Assembly: GCF_963082655.1 (NCBI RefSeq)
Contig: NC_081555.1
Coordinates: 181,768,262 to 181,832,261, forward strand
Length of the DNA stretch: 64,000 nucleotides
Direction: 5' to 3'
Origin: Stomoxys calcitrans
Lineage: Eukaryota > Arthropoda > Insecta > Diptera > Muscidae
A model generated the notes under the pieces. The model had not been told where the DNA came from. It saw only the letters and a list, made by a program, of their open reading frames with translations, and did not search any database. Made by a program: the position numbers and the translations under genes. Shown here one piece after another: positions 12,020 to 22,835 of this stretch; position 1 is the first letter of the stretch, and every line of letters starts with the position of its first letter.

Positions 12020-12925
12020 CATTTATGGGGCCAAAACCTTAAATCGAAAGATCGGTCTATATGGCAGTTATATCCTAATCTGGACCGATCTGCGCCAAAT
12101 TGAAGAAGAATGTCGAAGGGCCCAACATAACTCACTGTCCCGAATTTCGGCGACATCGGACAATAAATGCGCCTTTTATGGGCCCAAATATCCAAATCTG
12201 GACCAATCTGGGCCAAATTGAAGAAGAATGTCGAAGTGCCTTACGCGGTTCACTGTCCCAAATTTCAGCAAAATCGAATAATAAATGTAATTGTATGGGC
12301 CTAAGACCCCAAATCGGCGAATCGGTCTATATGTCAGCTATATCCAAAACTGGACCGATCTGTGTTAAATTGAAGAAGGATATCGAAGAGCCTTACGCGG
12401 TTCACTGCCCCAAATTTCAGCAAAATCGAATAATAATTGTAATGTTATGGGCCTAAGACCCCAAATCGGCGAATCGGTCTATATGTCAGCTTTATCCAAA
12501 TCTGGACCGATCTGTGTTAAATTGAAGAAAGATGTCGCAGAACCTAATACAGCTCACTGTGTTAAATTTCTGCAAAATCTAGTTATAAATGTGTTTTTAT
12601 TGTCGAGAGATCGGTAGGTATAGCAGCTATATCCAAATATAGCCTGATCTTAGCCATCCTTTGTACGAATGTCGAAGGGTCTTACGCTATTCATTTTGCC
12701 TGAGTTCAGCAAGATTGGTTTATAAATTCGCCTTTTATGGACCTAAAACTTTAAATTCTTAAATCGGCATATATGGCAGCTATACCCAAACCTGGATGTA
12801 TATGGGCCGTATTGAACAGGGGTGTCGAGGAGCCTCGCACATCTAGCTATACCAAATTTCTGCAAAGTTCGCCTATTATAGATCCAAGACCTTAAATCTA
12901 GAGATCGGTCTATACCAAAGGCCTG
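12020..12925 (-). mobile_element. HINE-A monomer array without head or tail
   Basis: About five to six reversed monomers (GGTCTATATGGCAGTTATAT, ATCTGGACCGATCTG, CACTGTCCCGAATTTCGGCG). The two central monomers (about 12230-12540) are unusually alike, sharing GAGCCTTACGCGGTTCACTG-type text, which suggests a recent local duplication. The array breaks off at 12925 in a monomer (AGAGATCGGTCTATACC). Confidence 0.8.
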
Positions 12926-13389
12926 CGTAAAAATATTAATTGATGACTGTTTTTTCTGAACTCGTGAACACTGAACCCACATTATGTTGTATTTTAAGAC
13001 TACTGAAGAGCGAGACACTGAAGATAGCGCAAAACGAAGAAGTTGGTGTTGATAAGATAATCTTGAAAACCAACCACCATTCAGTAAATGGGAGTATTTT
13101 TATCTCGAATTCATAGCCACTGCAGTGAGTAATGAGAAATGACTCCCAGTATATGAAAAAGTCTCGCTGTCATTTTCAATATATGAAATGATCACACAAA
13201 TCGTTTGCAAATCAAGCAAACCGTTTGCTTTCTCATATAAAAATACTAGGCGTGTGTGTTTGTGTGTGTTTACCCCATGCTCTTGCCAAATCAACCACGT
13301 TCCTTTCGTACGAATTTCGCACTACGAAAGCAGATGACAAGAAAAATAGTACTTTATCAGAAGCAAAATGTACCCGAAATCTGAATCAA
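12926..13389. other. Unassigned DNA with a (GT)n tract
   Basis: No gene or repeat recognised apart from the imperfect GT run at 13251-13270. Confidence 0.5.
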
Positions 13390-14515
13390 TTTTTTTACCC
13401 TCCACCATAGGATGGGGGGTATACTAATTTCGTCATTCTGTTTGCAACTACTCAAAATATTCGTCTAAGGCTCATAAAGTATATATATTCTTGATCATCA
13501 TTTTGAGTCGATCTAGCCATGTCCTTCCGTCTGCTCGTCGAAGGCACGACATATAAACCGATCTTGGGTCTTGACTTCTTGGGTCTCTAGAGGGCGCAAT
13601 TCTGGCCCGATTTGACTGAAGTTTTGCACGTGGTGTTTTGGTATCACTTCAAACAACTGCGCTTAGTATGGCGCAAATCGGTTCATAACCGATCTGGGAT
13701 CTTGATTTCTTGAGCCTCTAGAGGGCGCAATTCTCATCCGATTTGGCTGAAATTATGCATGCAATGTTTTGTTATGACTTCCAATAAATGTGCTTAGTAT
13801 GGCGCAAATCGGTTCATAACCTGTTATAGCTGCCATATAAACCGATCTGGGATCTTGATTTCTTGAGCCTCTAGAGGGCGCAATTCTCATCCGATTTGAC
13901 TGTAACTTTGCACATGGTGTTTTGGTGTCACTTCCACTTCCACTGTGCCAAGTAGGGTTTAAATCGGATAATAAACTGATATAGCTGCCATATAAACCCA
14001 TCTGGGATCTTGACTTCTTGAACCTCTAGAGGGCGCAGTTATTATCCGATTTGGATGAAATTTTAAACATCGGCTTCTCCCATGACTTTCAACATACATG
14101 TTAAGTATGGTCTGAATCGATCTGAACGTTGATACCAAAACACAAAGTGCAAAATTTCAGTCAAATTGGTCGAGAATTGCGCCCTCCAAAAGCTCAAGAA
14201 GTCAAGACGCAAGATCGGTTTATATGGCAGCTATATCAAAACATGGACCGATATGGCCCATTTACAACTCCAACCGACCTACACTAATAAAAAGTAATTG
14301 TGCAAAAATTCAAGCGTCTAGCTTTGCTCCTTCAGAAGTTAGCGTGCTTTCGACAGACAGACGGACGGCCGGACATGGCTAGATCGACATAAAATGTCAT
14401 GACGATCAAGAATATATATACTTTGTGGGGTCTTAGACGCATATTTCGAGTTGTTACAAATAGAATGACGAAGTTAGTATATCCCCATCCCCATGGAGGG
14501 TATAAAAATGACCTC
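13390..14515. mobile_element. Two-headed (foldback) HINE-B
   Basis: The left end is a HINE-B head in plus orientation: ACCCTCCACCATAGG, AAGTATATATATTCTTGATC, GTCGATCTAGCCATGTCC. Monomers run forward to about 14120. The right end is a second head in reverse orientation: AGACAGACGGACGG, ATGGCTAGATCGACATAAAA, GATCAAGAATATATATACTT, and ATGGAGGGTATAAAAA. Reversed monomers start about 14125. There is no tail hairpin at either end. The element is therefore an inverted duplication with heads outward, or two truncated copies inserted toward each other. Confidence 0.82.
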
Positions 14516-15386
14516 TTTCCCTATTGCAGAAAATCTTGTATTAAATTAATCTAAGTGACGTAATATGCGTTGCAGTGATTGAGGTGGCCTATCTGTGTGA
14601 TGAAAATAATTATATGGGGCTTCATTGGATATTTCAAAAGTGCAAATGAAGGCAATGTCATTGAATGTGCTCAAAGAAATCTAGAAAGCTCTCGCGTACT
14701 TCAACAACCTTTTCGTATTCGGACGAGACAACCTGACAATGTAGTTCCAGCAAAGCAACATCCCACCCAACCTCTCGCCGAGTCAGTGGGTCGGCACGAT
14801 AGGCGTTTTTTCGGTCGACGTATTTTGTCGTGTCTGCGTGTGTACGTGATGTGGCGAACCACAATTTTCCTTTAATTATTACATAATGAGCGCGGCAATG
14901 ATACTTCGCCAACGACGCAGCATTGAATCAAATTGAATTTATATTTCATTTTCATTTTGCGTTTGCATTTCCTTCACATGGAAGCAGCACCGGCGGCAAG
15001 CGGCACAGCGTCGTGATAGTGTAGCAAGCAAGAAAATGTCAAAAATTGTTGGGTGGGAAAACGTTGGGTTAAATCTTTAATAAGAAAATCCTTTTTTGTA
15101 AAAATTAAACTGCATGTGACAAGGCTCATGTTACTTTCGTGGTATAAACAAACCCATGGTGAAAAAGACCTGCTGTGTTCTTTTCAACTCGTAAAGTTTT
15201 TGTCTCTTCAATGAAACTTAAAAAAAAATCACCGCAGTAATGTGCGTTTTGACATTGCACAACTCAGCTGAAGAGACTTTTCATTAAAAATATCTGTGCA
15301 CATAATTATTATATTTTTGGGGAATTGCTCCAGGCTAACAAACATAACGAAATTTTTCTTTAAATGCTATAAAACATATTTAACTA
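14516..15386. other. Unassigned low-repeat DNA
   Basis: No recognisable element. Open frames of 84-98 codons on opposite strands at 14579-14912 overlap each other and look like chance. Confidence 0.5.
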
Positions 15387-15625
15387 TTGGGTTGCCCAGT
15401 AAAAGTAATTGCGGATTTTTTAAAAGAAAGTAAATGAATTTTTAATTAAACTTAGAATGAACTTTAATCAAATATACTTTTTTTACACTTTTTTTCTAAA
15501 ACAAGCAAAAAGTTGCAGCTGATAGCTGACAGAAGAAAGAATGCAATTACAGAGTCACAAGCTGAGAAAAAAATTGTCAACGCCGACTATATGAAAAATC
15601 CGCAATTACTTTTTGGGCAACCCAA
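15387..15625. mobile_element. Mariner-type MITE, copy M2
   Basis: TTGGGTTGCCCAGTAAAAGT at the left and the complement of TTGGGTTGCCCAAAAAGTAA at the right, with TA at 15385-15386 and 15626-15627. The interior matches copies M1 and M3 (GAATGCAATTACAGAGTCAC, GTCAACGCCGACTATATG). It is inverted relative to M1. A two-base insertion changes the left terminus. Confidence 0.9.
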
Positions 15626-15699
15626 TACTTTCTACACATTTTGGCAAGGATAAAGCCATGGTCTATGATAAGATTTCTTGAACAACCTGCTTGAAAAAT

Positions 15700-17192
15700 A
15701 ACAAGTAAAAAGGCGTTAAGTTCGGCCGGGCCGAACTTTGGATACCCACCACCTCGGGTATATATGTAAACCACCTTTTATCAAAATTCGGTGAAAATTG
15801 CATACCTTATGCCCCATAGCAGCTATATAAATACATGTTCCGATTTAGACCAAATACTAATAAGTAAAAGTTATTGTTCAATTGTATATAAGAAAATATT
15901 GGCCTTTTTAGAAGTTATATCTAAAAATAAACCGATCTGAACTATAAACGACACGGATGTCGAAGAGCATAATATAAATCAGTGTGTCAAATTTCAGTGC
16001 AATCGGAGTAAAAATGTGCCTTTTATGGGGCCAAGACTTTAAATAAAGAGATCGGTCTATATGGCAGCTATATGCAAATCTTGATCGATCTAACACTTTG
16101 TCCCAAATTTCGGCAACATCGGACAATAAATGCGTTTTTTATTGGCTCCAAAACCTAAAACCGAGAGATCGGTCTATGTGGCAGCTATATCCAAATCTGG
16201 ACCGATCTAAGCTCACTGTCCCAAATTTCCGCAAAATCGGATAATAAATGTGGCTTTTGTGGGCCTAAGACCCTAAATTGGAGGATCGGTCTATATGGCA
16301 GCTATATCCAAATCTAAACCGATCTGAGCCATATTGACGGACGATGTCGAAGGGCCTAAGACAACTCACTGCCCCAAATTTCAGCAAAATCGGATAATAA
16401 ATGTGGCTTTTATGGGCCTAAGACCCTATATCGGAGGATAGGTCTATATGGATGCTATATCCAAATCTGGACCGATCTTAGCCAAGTTGACGGAGAATGT
16501 TGAAGGGCCTAACACAACTCACTGTCCCAAATTTCCGCAAAATCGGATAATAAATGTGGCTTTTATGGGCCTATGACCCTAAATTGGAGGATCGGTCTAT
16601 ATGGCAGCTATATCCAAATCCGGACCGATCTAAGCCATATTGACGGAGGATGTCGAAGGGCCTAAGCCAACTCACTGTCCCAAATTTCAGCAAAATCGGA
16701 TAATAAATGTGGCTTTTATGGGCCTAGACCCTATATTGGAGGATCGGTCTATATGACAGCTATATCCAAATCTGAACCGATCTGAGCCAAATTAACGAAT
16801 AATATCGAAGAACCTAACGCTACTCACTGTCCCAAATTTCAGCAAAATCGGATAATAAATGTGAATTTTATTGGTCTAAGACCCTAAATCGGTGGATCGG
16901 TCTATATGGGGGCTATATCAAGATATAGTCCCATATAGTCCATCTTCGAACTTAACCTGCGTATGGACAAAAAAAGAATCTGTGCAAAGTTTTAGCTCAA
17001 TATCTCTATTTTTGAAGACTGTAGCGTGATTTCAAGAGACAGACGGACAGACGGACGGACATGTCTAGATCGTCTAAGATTTTTACGCTGATCAAGAATA
17101 TATGTACCTTATAGGGTCGGAAATGGATATTTCGATGTTTTGCAAACGAAATGACAAAATGAATATGCCCCCCTCCTTCGGTGGTGGGTATA
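15700..17192 (-). mobile_element. HINE-A, full-length
   Basis: The clearest complete copy on this strand. Read in reverse: head TTATACCCACCACCGAAGG, (TA)n, core with TCTTGATCAGCG and GATCTAGACATGTCCGTC, about seven monomers, then ATATATACCCGAGGTGG, the palindrome TTCGGCCCGGCCGAA and a TACTTGTT end. No protein is encoded. Monomers carry GATCGGTC and GACCGATC (or ATCGGT/ACCGAT) about 25 nt apart, so each could fold into a small hairpin. The flanking base after ACTTGT is T. Confidence 0.9.
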
Positions 17193-17195
17193 ACA

Positions 17196-17455
17196 AGTAA
17201 AATGTTTATATGTTTGGATAAGAATCTCTTGTTTTAGTTGCTCAAGAAGTCAAATCGAGAGATTCGTTAATATGGGTGTAGCTCCCTTATTATTGAATCT
17301 GATTATTAGCCGAATTTGATCATACTTAGCGTGTATATAGGATGATATCGGAACAAACACTATGCTCAAAATACTTCATTAAGTCTTATACCAATAATAC
17401 GAGGTGTTACAAATGTAACTAAGTAAGTATACACTAACATGTGGGTGGGTATACT
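17196..17455 (-). mobile_element. Short degenerate HINE-B relic
   Basis: Directly after the HINE-A head. It starts ACAAGTAAAA (tail-end text), keeps TGCTCAAGAAGTCAAATCG and GGTGTTACAAATGTAAC, and ends in a head-like GGGTGGGTATACTAA. Most internal sequence is lost. Confidence 0.55.
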
Positions 17456-18429
17456 AATCTTGCGAACCACTGTTAGACAATCAAAAAGGAAAATTTCGCA
17501 AAAAATATCCTACCCCAGTTTTGGCTGAGACTAACGAAGCAGCTTTTGTTTCGAGTTTACTGCTCGAAAAGTCAAGACTCAAGGAAATGGCAACAATGGA
17601 CGAGAGCGTTGGTTTTATTCCCAACGTGGCAGCTGCTGATGGCAGACTCATTGTTTGTTGGTTGCTGATTTTGCTTGCCTTTGTTCTTGTTGTTCTGTGC
17701 CTCAAATTGGGTGTCAATATTGCTGTTGCTGTAGCAATATTTTAGTTCAAAGTTTACCAATAATGATGTTGTTCTTGACAACATTTGCAGCATTTACAAG
17801 AGCAATAGTTGCCTTCTGTTTAGCCGATGCTGATGCAGCGAATTAAGTTGCTTCATTTGCTATTTATTTGCGAGATGGATTCTTTGAATCGCATTAATCA
17901 TACGAAGGAAATTTATGACTGTTTTTCAATTTTTTTTTCTTTTTGAAGGTTAGAAAGTCAAATAAATTCTTAGATAATAATCAATAAATTTTTTTGCAAA
18001 AGTTTACCAATATTCATGTTGAAAAAGTTTTTTTTTTTACCAAAACAAGCGAGAGTTTAACAAGGTCAGATATGCAAGGTATAATGAATGAATTTCTTTG
18101 CAACTTGACTTGATATAAATCATTTTAGTTTAAATTGAAAGTGTAGGAGAGACAGACCTTATTTGTTGTATGTCATACACCAATACTGTCATGCTCTTAC
18201 TCATACTGGAGGAAGTATTGCTTTCAAGCCAAATTATAAAGCTTAATGATTCAATTGTTTCAATGTTACTCATTACTTACCGCAATGGTAGGTGCGTTGT
18301 TCTTACATTGAGATTTCAAATAAAGAGTAATTTTTTAAGAGCTATAGGTAAGTTTTCAAAAAAAAAAAAAAAAAAAAAAAATAAAATAAACATAAAATTC
18401 AGAAAAAAGTATGAAATCTTAATTTGAAT
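17456..18429. other. Low-repeat DNA with a poly(A) run
   Basis: A 24-base A run at 18358-18381. Two opposed open frames near 17480-17846 (up to 78 codons) contain a hydrophobic stretch but show no splice or family evidence. I do not call a gene. Confidence 0.5.
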
Positions 18430-20165
18430 CTATAGTAGGATCCATATAAATAAAAGTTTGAAGATTATTTCATGCAAATGTTGACCGAACCTGCGCCTCA
18501 AATGGTTTTGACATACTCTTTCCAACATTTCGGCCGGTATCTCACGAATAAATGCTTCAATATTGTCTTCCAATGCGTCAATTGAATCAGACTTGCCTGT
18601 ATAGATTTGAGCTTTAACTCGCCTCTCAATAAGTCCATTGCTACGCGTGCTGTGTAGCATTTGGCACCGTCTTGTTGAAACCACATGTCATGCAAGTCAA
18701 GCTCTTGCATTTTGGGCAAAAAAAAGTTGGATATAATCTCACGATAGCGCTCACAATTCACAGTTACGTTACGATTCGCATCATCTTTGAAGAAGTACGG
18801 TCCAATGATGCCACCAGCCCATAAACCGCATCAAACTGTGGGTTTTTATACCTTACTCAACCACTGTGGTACAGGGTATTATGGATTTGTGCGTTTATTT
18901 GCAACGCTAAGAAGGAGAAGAGATAGACCCATTGATAAGTATACCGATCGACTCAGAATCACTTTCAGATTCGATTTAGCCATGTCCGTCTGTCCGTCTG
19001 AGAGTCCATGTATTCTTGTAATTAAAGTGCAGGTCGTATTTGTTGTCCGATTGTCACGAAATTTTCCACATGTCACTTATTTGGCCCAAGGACAAACGCT
19101 ATTGATTTTGAGGATCGGTCTATATATCTTTCATCCGGTATGGCTTTTTAAGGCTGTAGAAGCCACAATTTGCATCCGATCTTAACAAAATTTGGCATTG
19201 GGTATTTTATTTAAGGTTTACATATGAGCACAAAATTTCCATAAATATCGGATCAGACTTAGATATAGCTCTCATATATATCTTTCATCCGATATGGAAT
19301 TTAAGGCTGTAGAAGCCACAGTTTTAATCCGATCTTTAAAATATTTTGCGCGAGTTGTCTTATTTGAAGTCTTATATGTGTGAAAAATTTTGTGAAAATC
19401 GGTCCATATTTAGATATAGCTCCCATATATATCTTTCATCCGATATGGCCGTTTAAGGCTGTAGAAGCCACAATTTTTTACCGATCTTTGGGGTGGGGTG
19501 TTTCATTTGACGTCTCCATATGCGTGCAAAATTTCATAAAAATCGGTCCAGATTTAGATATAGCTTCCATATATATCGTCCGATTTGCACTTAAATGGCC
19601 GTTGTAGCTACAATTTTCAAACCGATCTGCACAAAATTTGGCACAGACTATTTGATTACTGATCTTAACATATCTGGAAAATTTTATCAAAATCGATTGA
19701 GATTAAGATGTAGCTCCCATATATATCTTTCATCCGATTTGAACTATTAAGGCTGTAGAAGCCACAATTTTGGTCCGATCTTCACCAAATCTGGGGTGGA
19801 GTCGTTTTTGTAAAGTCTCAAAGTATGTGCAAAATTTCATAAAAATCAGTTCAGATTTAGATATAGCTCCCATATATATCTTTCAACGTCTTATGCAACG
19901 ATTTTGCATAAGACGTTTAAATTGACGTTCCAATACGTGCGCAAAATTTCATTAAAATCCGTCCTAATTTACTACATGCACGAGGTGGTGTAGGGTATTA
20001 TATAGTCGGCGAAGCCCGACTTTTGCCTTTGCTTGCTGGTTCTGGATCCATTGGTGGTCCTTGCTGATCTTGACTCCAAAATCAACAATACCGCCTATTT
20101 ACTTACCCATTGAGCCAAAAATGAGAAAAAATTAGCACTACTGAACGGGCGATGAGCTTTCTTAT
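18430..20165 (-). pseudogene. Mariner-like transposase, split by HINE-C and internally deleted
   Basis: Read on the minus strand from about 20165: a degraded LFS(DE)AHF-like start (LFSSANF), then HFWLNG, a stop, VNRRYC and FWSQDQQG. HINE-C interrupts here (18849-20041). The frame resumes with VWCGLWAGGIIGPYFF (Trp now a stop, TGA), ISNFFLPKMQELDLHDMWFQ, QDGAKCYTARVAMDLLRGEL and, after a frame change, DSIDALEDNIEAFIREIP and GQHLHEIIFKL. In mariner/Tc1-type enzymes the three catalytic acids lie in (F)SDEAHF, WFQQDGA and, about 34 residues later, SPDLTPLD. Here the first is lost and the stretch with the third is deleted; only the second (QQDGA) remains. It is certainly inactive. Family call rests on recalled motifs. 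Confidence 0.88.
18849..20041 (+). mobile_element. HINE-C, full-length, inserted in the transposase pseudogene
   Basis: Head TTTTATACCTTACTCAACC and TGTGGTACAGGGTATTATGG, then GATTTAGCCATGTCCGTCTG and TCCGTCTG. About six monomers follow. GATATAGCTCCCATATATAT recurs near 19262, 19412, 19556, 19706 and 19858 (period about 150 bp). Many keep ATCGG and CCGAT flanking that signature. The tail is CATGCACGAGGTGGTGTAGG, GGTATTATATAGTCGGCGAA, then GCCCGACTTTTGCC and GCTTGCTGGT. The flanks join to give the expected transposase reading without any target duplication (see findings). Confidence 0.88.
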
Positions 20166-21260
20166 TAGAGCACGTATTTTGATAAAGAAGATAAATTTCT
20201 GTAAAATGATTCATGGTTAAGTTATAGAGCAAACAGGAGATGTTTGTTAAAAAATCATCCTTTACATACATGAACCATAACCGCAACATATCCAAATATG
20301 ATTCGATTTGATCCATAGGTAAGGTCGAATGGGTAGCCCACGATAGGTGAGAAAGGAAGAGAAGAGACAGAAAATGTGAGACCTCGGACGATATGCAGAG
20401 GGTATACAGGAGCAATGGGGAACCAGAGCAAAAAGTGAAACGCCCCTCCCTCACGCAAGCACATACAGGGTGGCTGATGAAAGCCGCTACCAAAAAAAAA
20501 TGTAATAACTTTTTTTCTATTTAATAATAATAATTTAATAATTAATTTAATTAATTAATTAATTAATTTAATTAATAATAATTTAATAATTAATTTAATA
20601 ATTTAATTTAACATGAATAAAAGAAAAATGTATTCCATACACCGAAAAAAAAATGTAGCAATATTCATCATTGTAGCAATATTCATCAGCCACCCTGTAT
20701 GTGCCTTCGCTGTAGTGTCATCAAATCTCAGCAGACCTCCCAGAGGTACTTTCGCAAAATCGCCCAGATCGCAGAAGAACCGCCTCCCCAGAAAGAAAGG
20801 CCTGTGTCCCTGCAGTCCCAGCCATGAACATAGCAAGTGCTCGATAGTCTCCTCCTCATTCTTATCAAGACAACTCCTGCAGAAGTCATTGTGCCGTATT
20901 TTCATTCGCCACCATGCGACATTATGGCACAGTGTCCGTTTATGACCCATGATAAGGTACTCGCCGACCTCTATCGAAAGCCAGTAACTCCTTCGTCCTC
21001 CTCCGATCGATGACAGGCCACAGCATCTAGCAATCTGAAACCAACCGCCTAGTCCCATCTTGCTACCGACGCCGATTTGGCTATCTCTTTTACTGTGTTC
21101 GACAAATGTGCTGAATTTCATGCGAATTGACTACACCCAGAGTCGTACCAAATCGAGGTATGTGGCAGATTGTTTGGAGTCCCTGGATAGGCTCCGAACC
21201 TACGATATGACGCTGACATGAGTTGCAGGGGGAAAAGAATCCCTCGGGGCGAATCAAATT
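20166..21260 (-). pseudogene. Jockey-type ORF2 C-terminus, interrupted by a MITE
   Basis: Minus-strand frame from 21121 reads GHKRTLCHNVAWWRMKIRHN, DFCRSCLDKNEEETIEHLLC and FLGRRFFCDLGDFAKVPLGG. This is the Cys-rich block after the RNase H domain in Jockey/I-type elements (the usual TGHCLIGTHA motif is only weakly kept). The frame then enters the 232-bp MITE at 20697. With the MITE removed, the frame joins KAH to MCLREGG and continues to about 20255. Upstream of 21121 the frame is lost. The 3' boundary near 20166-20255 is uncertain. Confidence 0.8.
20466..20697. mobile_element. 232-bp TA-target MITE, copy N1
   Basis: Ends CAGGGTGGCTGATGAA and TTCATCAGCCACCCTG, flanked by TA (20464-20465 and 20698-20699). 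The interior is a long (TTAAT)-rich stretch and a 16-bp direct duplication (TGATGAATATTGCTAC type) next to one end. It resembles the irritans-group mariner terminus as I recall it (AGGTTGGCTGATAAG). By eye it is identical to copy N2 at 33266-33497, in inverted orientation. It interrupts the retrotransposon frame. Confidence 0.92.
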
Positions 21261-21261
21261 T

Positions 21262-21822
21262 GCAACTGTGGGTTATTTTAGGCCTCCCGACATCTGACGT
21301 AAATATGTTTCAGATCGGACTATATTTAGATATAGCTGCCATATAGACCGATCTCCCGATAGAGGGTCTGAAGGCCATAAAAGCTTTATCTTTTATCCGA
21401 TTTCGCAGAAATTGGGAATAGTGTGCAGTTTTTAGCCTCCCAACATCCGACCCAAATATGGTACAGATCGAACTATATTTAGACACAGCTGTCATATAGA
21501 CCGATCTGCCGTTAAGGGTCTGAAGCCCATAAAAGTTTTATTATTAACCGATTTCCTTGACATTTGAAACAATGAGTAGGTTAAGACCTCCCAACATCTG
21601 ACCTAAATATGGGTTAGATCGAATAGATATAGATATAGCTGCCATATATACCGATCTGACGATAATAGGACTGAAGCCCATAAAACTTTAGTTATTACAT
21701 GATTTCGCTGAATTTTTAAACAGTGAGTTTTTCTAAGCCTTACGTTATCCGACCTTCATATGGTTCAGATCGGTTTATAACTGGATATATCTGCTAAAGA
21801 GACCAATATTTTTTCTACAAAA
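21262..21822 (+). mobile_element. HINE-A2 monomers without head or tail
   Basis: Three monomers of a HINE-A subfamily that uses CCCGACATCTGACG and AAAGCTTTATC(T)TTTATC. They match the array at 37337-38775. The last unit is cut by element D at about 21823. Confidence 0.75.
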
Positions 21823-22835
21823 TTGAATCTTATAGACTCAGAAACGGCTGAACCGATTTTCTTGAAATTTTCACAGATGGTTCATAATGACCCCGTGGTG
21901 AAAATAGGGTACTAAATATTTTGATATCTAATTTTCTGAAACGCCAGATCTCGGAGATGGGTGGTGCGATTTAAGCGAAATTTTGTGTGCTCCTATATAG
22001 TACCCTAAAAATAAAAATTTGGTATCCAAATTTTGGATGGGGTAACTAGGGGGGCTGTCCCACCCTAAAACCTACCAAACATATATTTTGACCAATCACG
22101 ACAATATGGGACTCAAATGAAAGGTATTCAGGATGAGAAAACGTATCTGATATCCAATTGTCGGACCAAGTGTTGGGGGACCACCTCAAGCCCCAAAACA
22201 CCCCTAAATCGGACATATTTGTCGACCATGGCAATATGGGATTCAATTGAAAGGTATTTGGGAGTAGAATACGAATCTGATATTCAAATGTGGGTCCACG
22301 TTTCTAGGTTCAACCCCTTCCCCAAAACACCCCCCAAACTGGACTCATCTATTGACCATGGGAATATGGGGCTTCAATAAAAGGTTTTTGAATGCAGAAA
22401 ACGAATCTGAATCTGGGGGGTAGAGCAAGAATTGATACCCATTTTTGCAACCAATTTTCTGGGGTCTACCCCTTTTCCAAAATACTCCACAAACAGAAAT
22501 TTTTTAGTGAACATCGCAATATGGGGCTCAAATAAAGGTATTTGGGAGTAGAATACGAAATTGATATCCAAATGTAGGACCATGTATTTCTGGCATCACC
22601 CCTTTCCCAAAACACCCCCCCAAAGGGAAAAAAATTTTCGACCATGCCAATATGTGGCTCAAATGAAAGGTATTTGAGATTAGAAAACGAATTTGATAAC
22701 CTATTTTGGGGCCATGTGTTTGGGGGACTCATCTTGTAAACTTCTCTTAAGCCAATGGCAATATGGGGTTTAAATAAATGGTATTTGAGAGAAGAGCACG
22801 ATGCTGATATTTTTTCAGGGCAAAGTATCAATTCA
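21823..22835 (-). mobile_element. Element D, 5'-truncated
   Basis: Reverse orientation. It starts with the 3' block AGACTCAGAAACGGCTGAAC and TTCTTGAAATTTTCACAG. Degenerate monomers follow, in which AAAGGTATTTGGGAGTAG-type text recurs near 22120, 22251, 22381, 22534, 22668 and 22784 (about 130 bp). The ACTAGCTGAC head is absent. HINE-like sequence resumes on the far side (22836-22900: TATAGTTCCCATATATAAG), so D may have landed inside a HINE element. Confidence 0.75.

Noticed and set aside
17481..17846. Overlapping frames with a hydrophobic stretch (VCWLLILLAFVLVVLC)
   Set aside because: The hydrophobic text comes from TTG/GTT-rich DNA. Frames are open on both strands and no splice or family support is visible.
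18430..20165. Functional transposase gene
   Set aside because: Stops, frame changes, loss of the first and third catalytic motifs and the HINE-C insertion rule out activity.
20520..20600. Simple (TTAAT)n satellite
   Set aside because: It is the interior of the 232-bp MITE, repeated identically at 33266-33497, and not an independent satellite.
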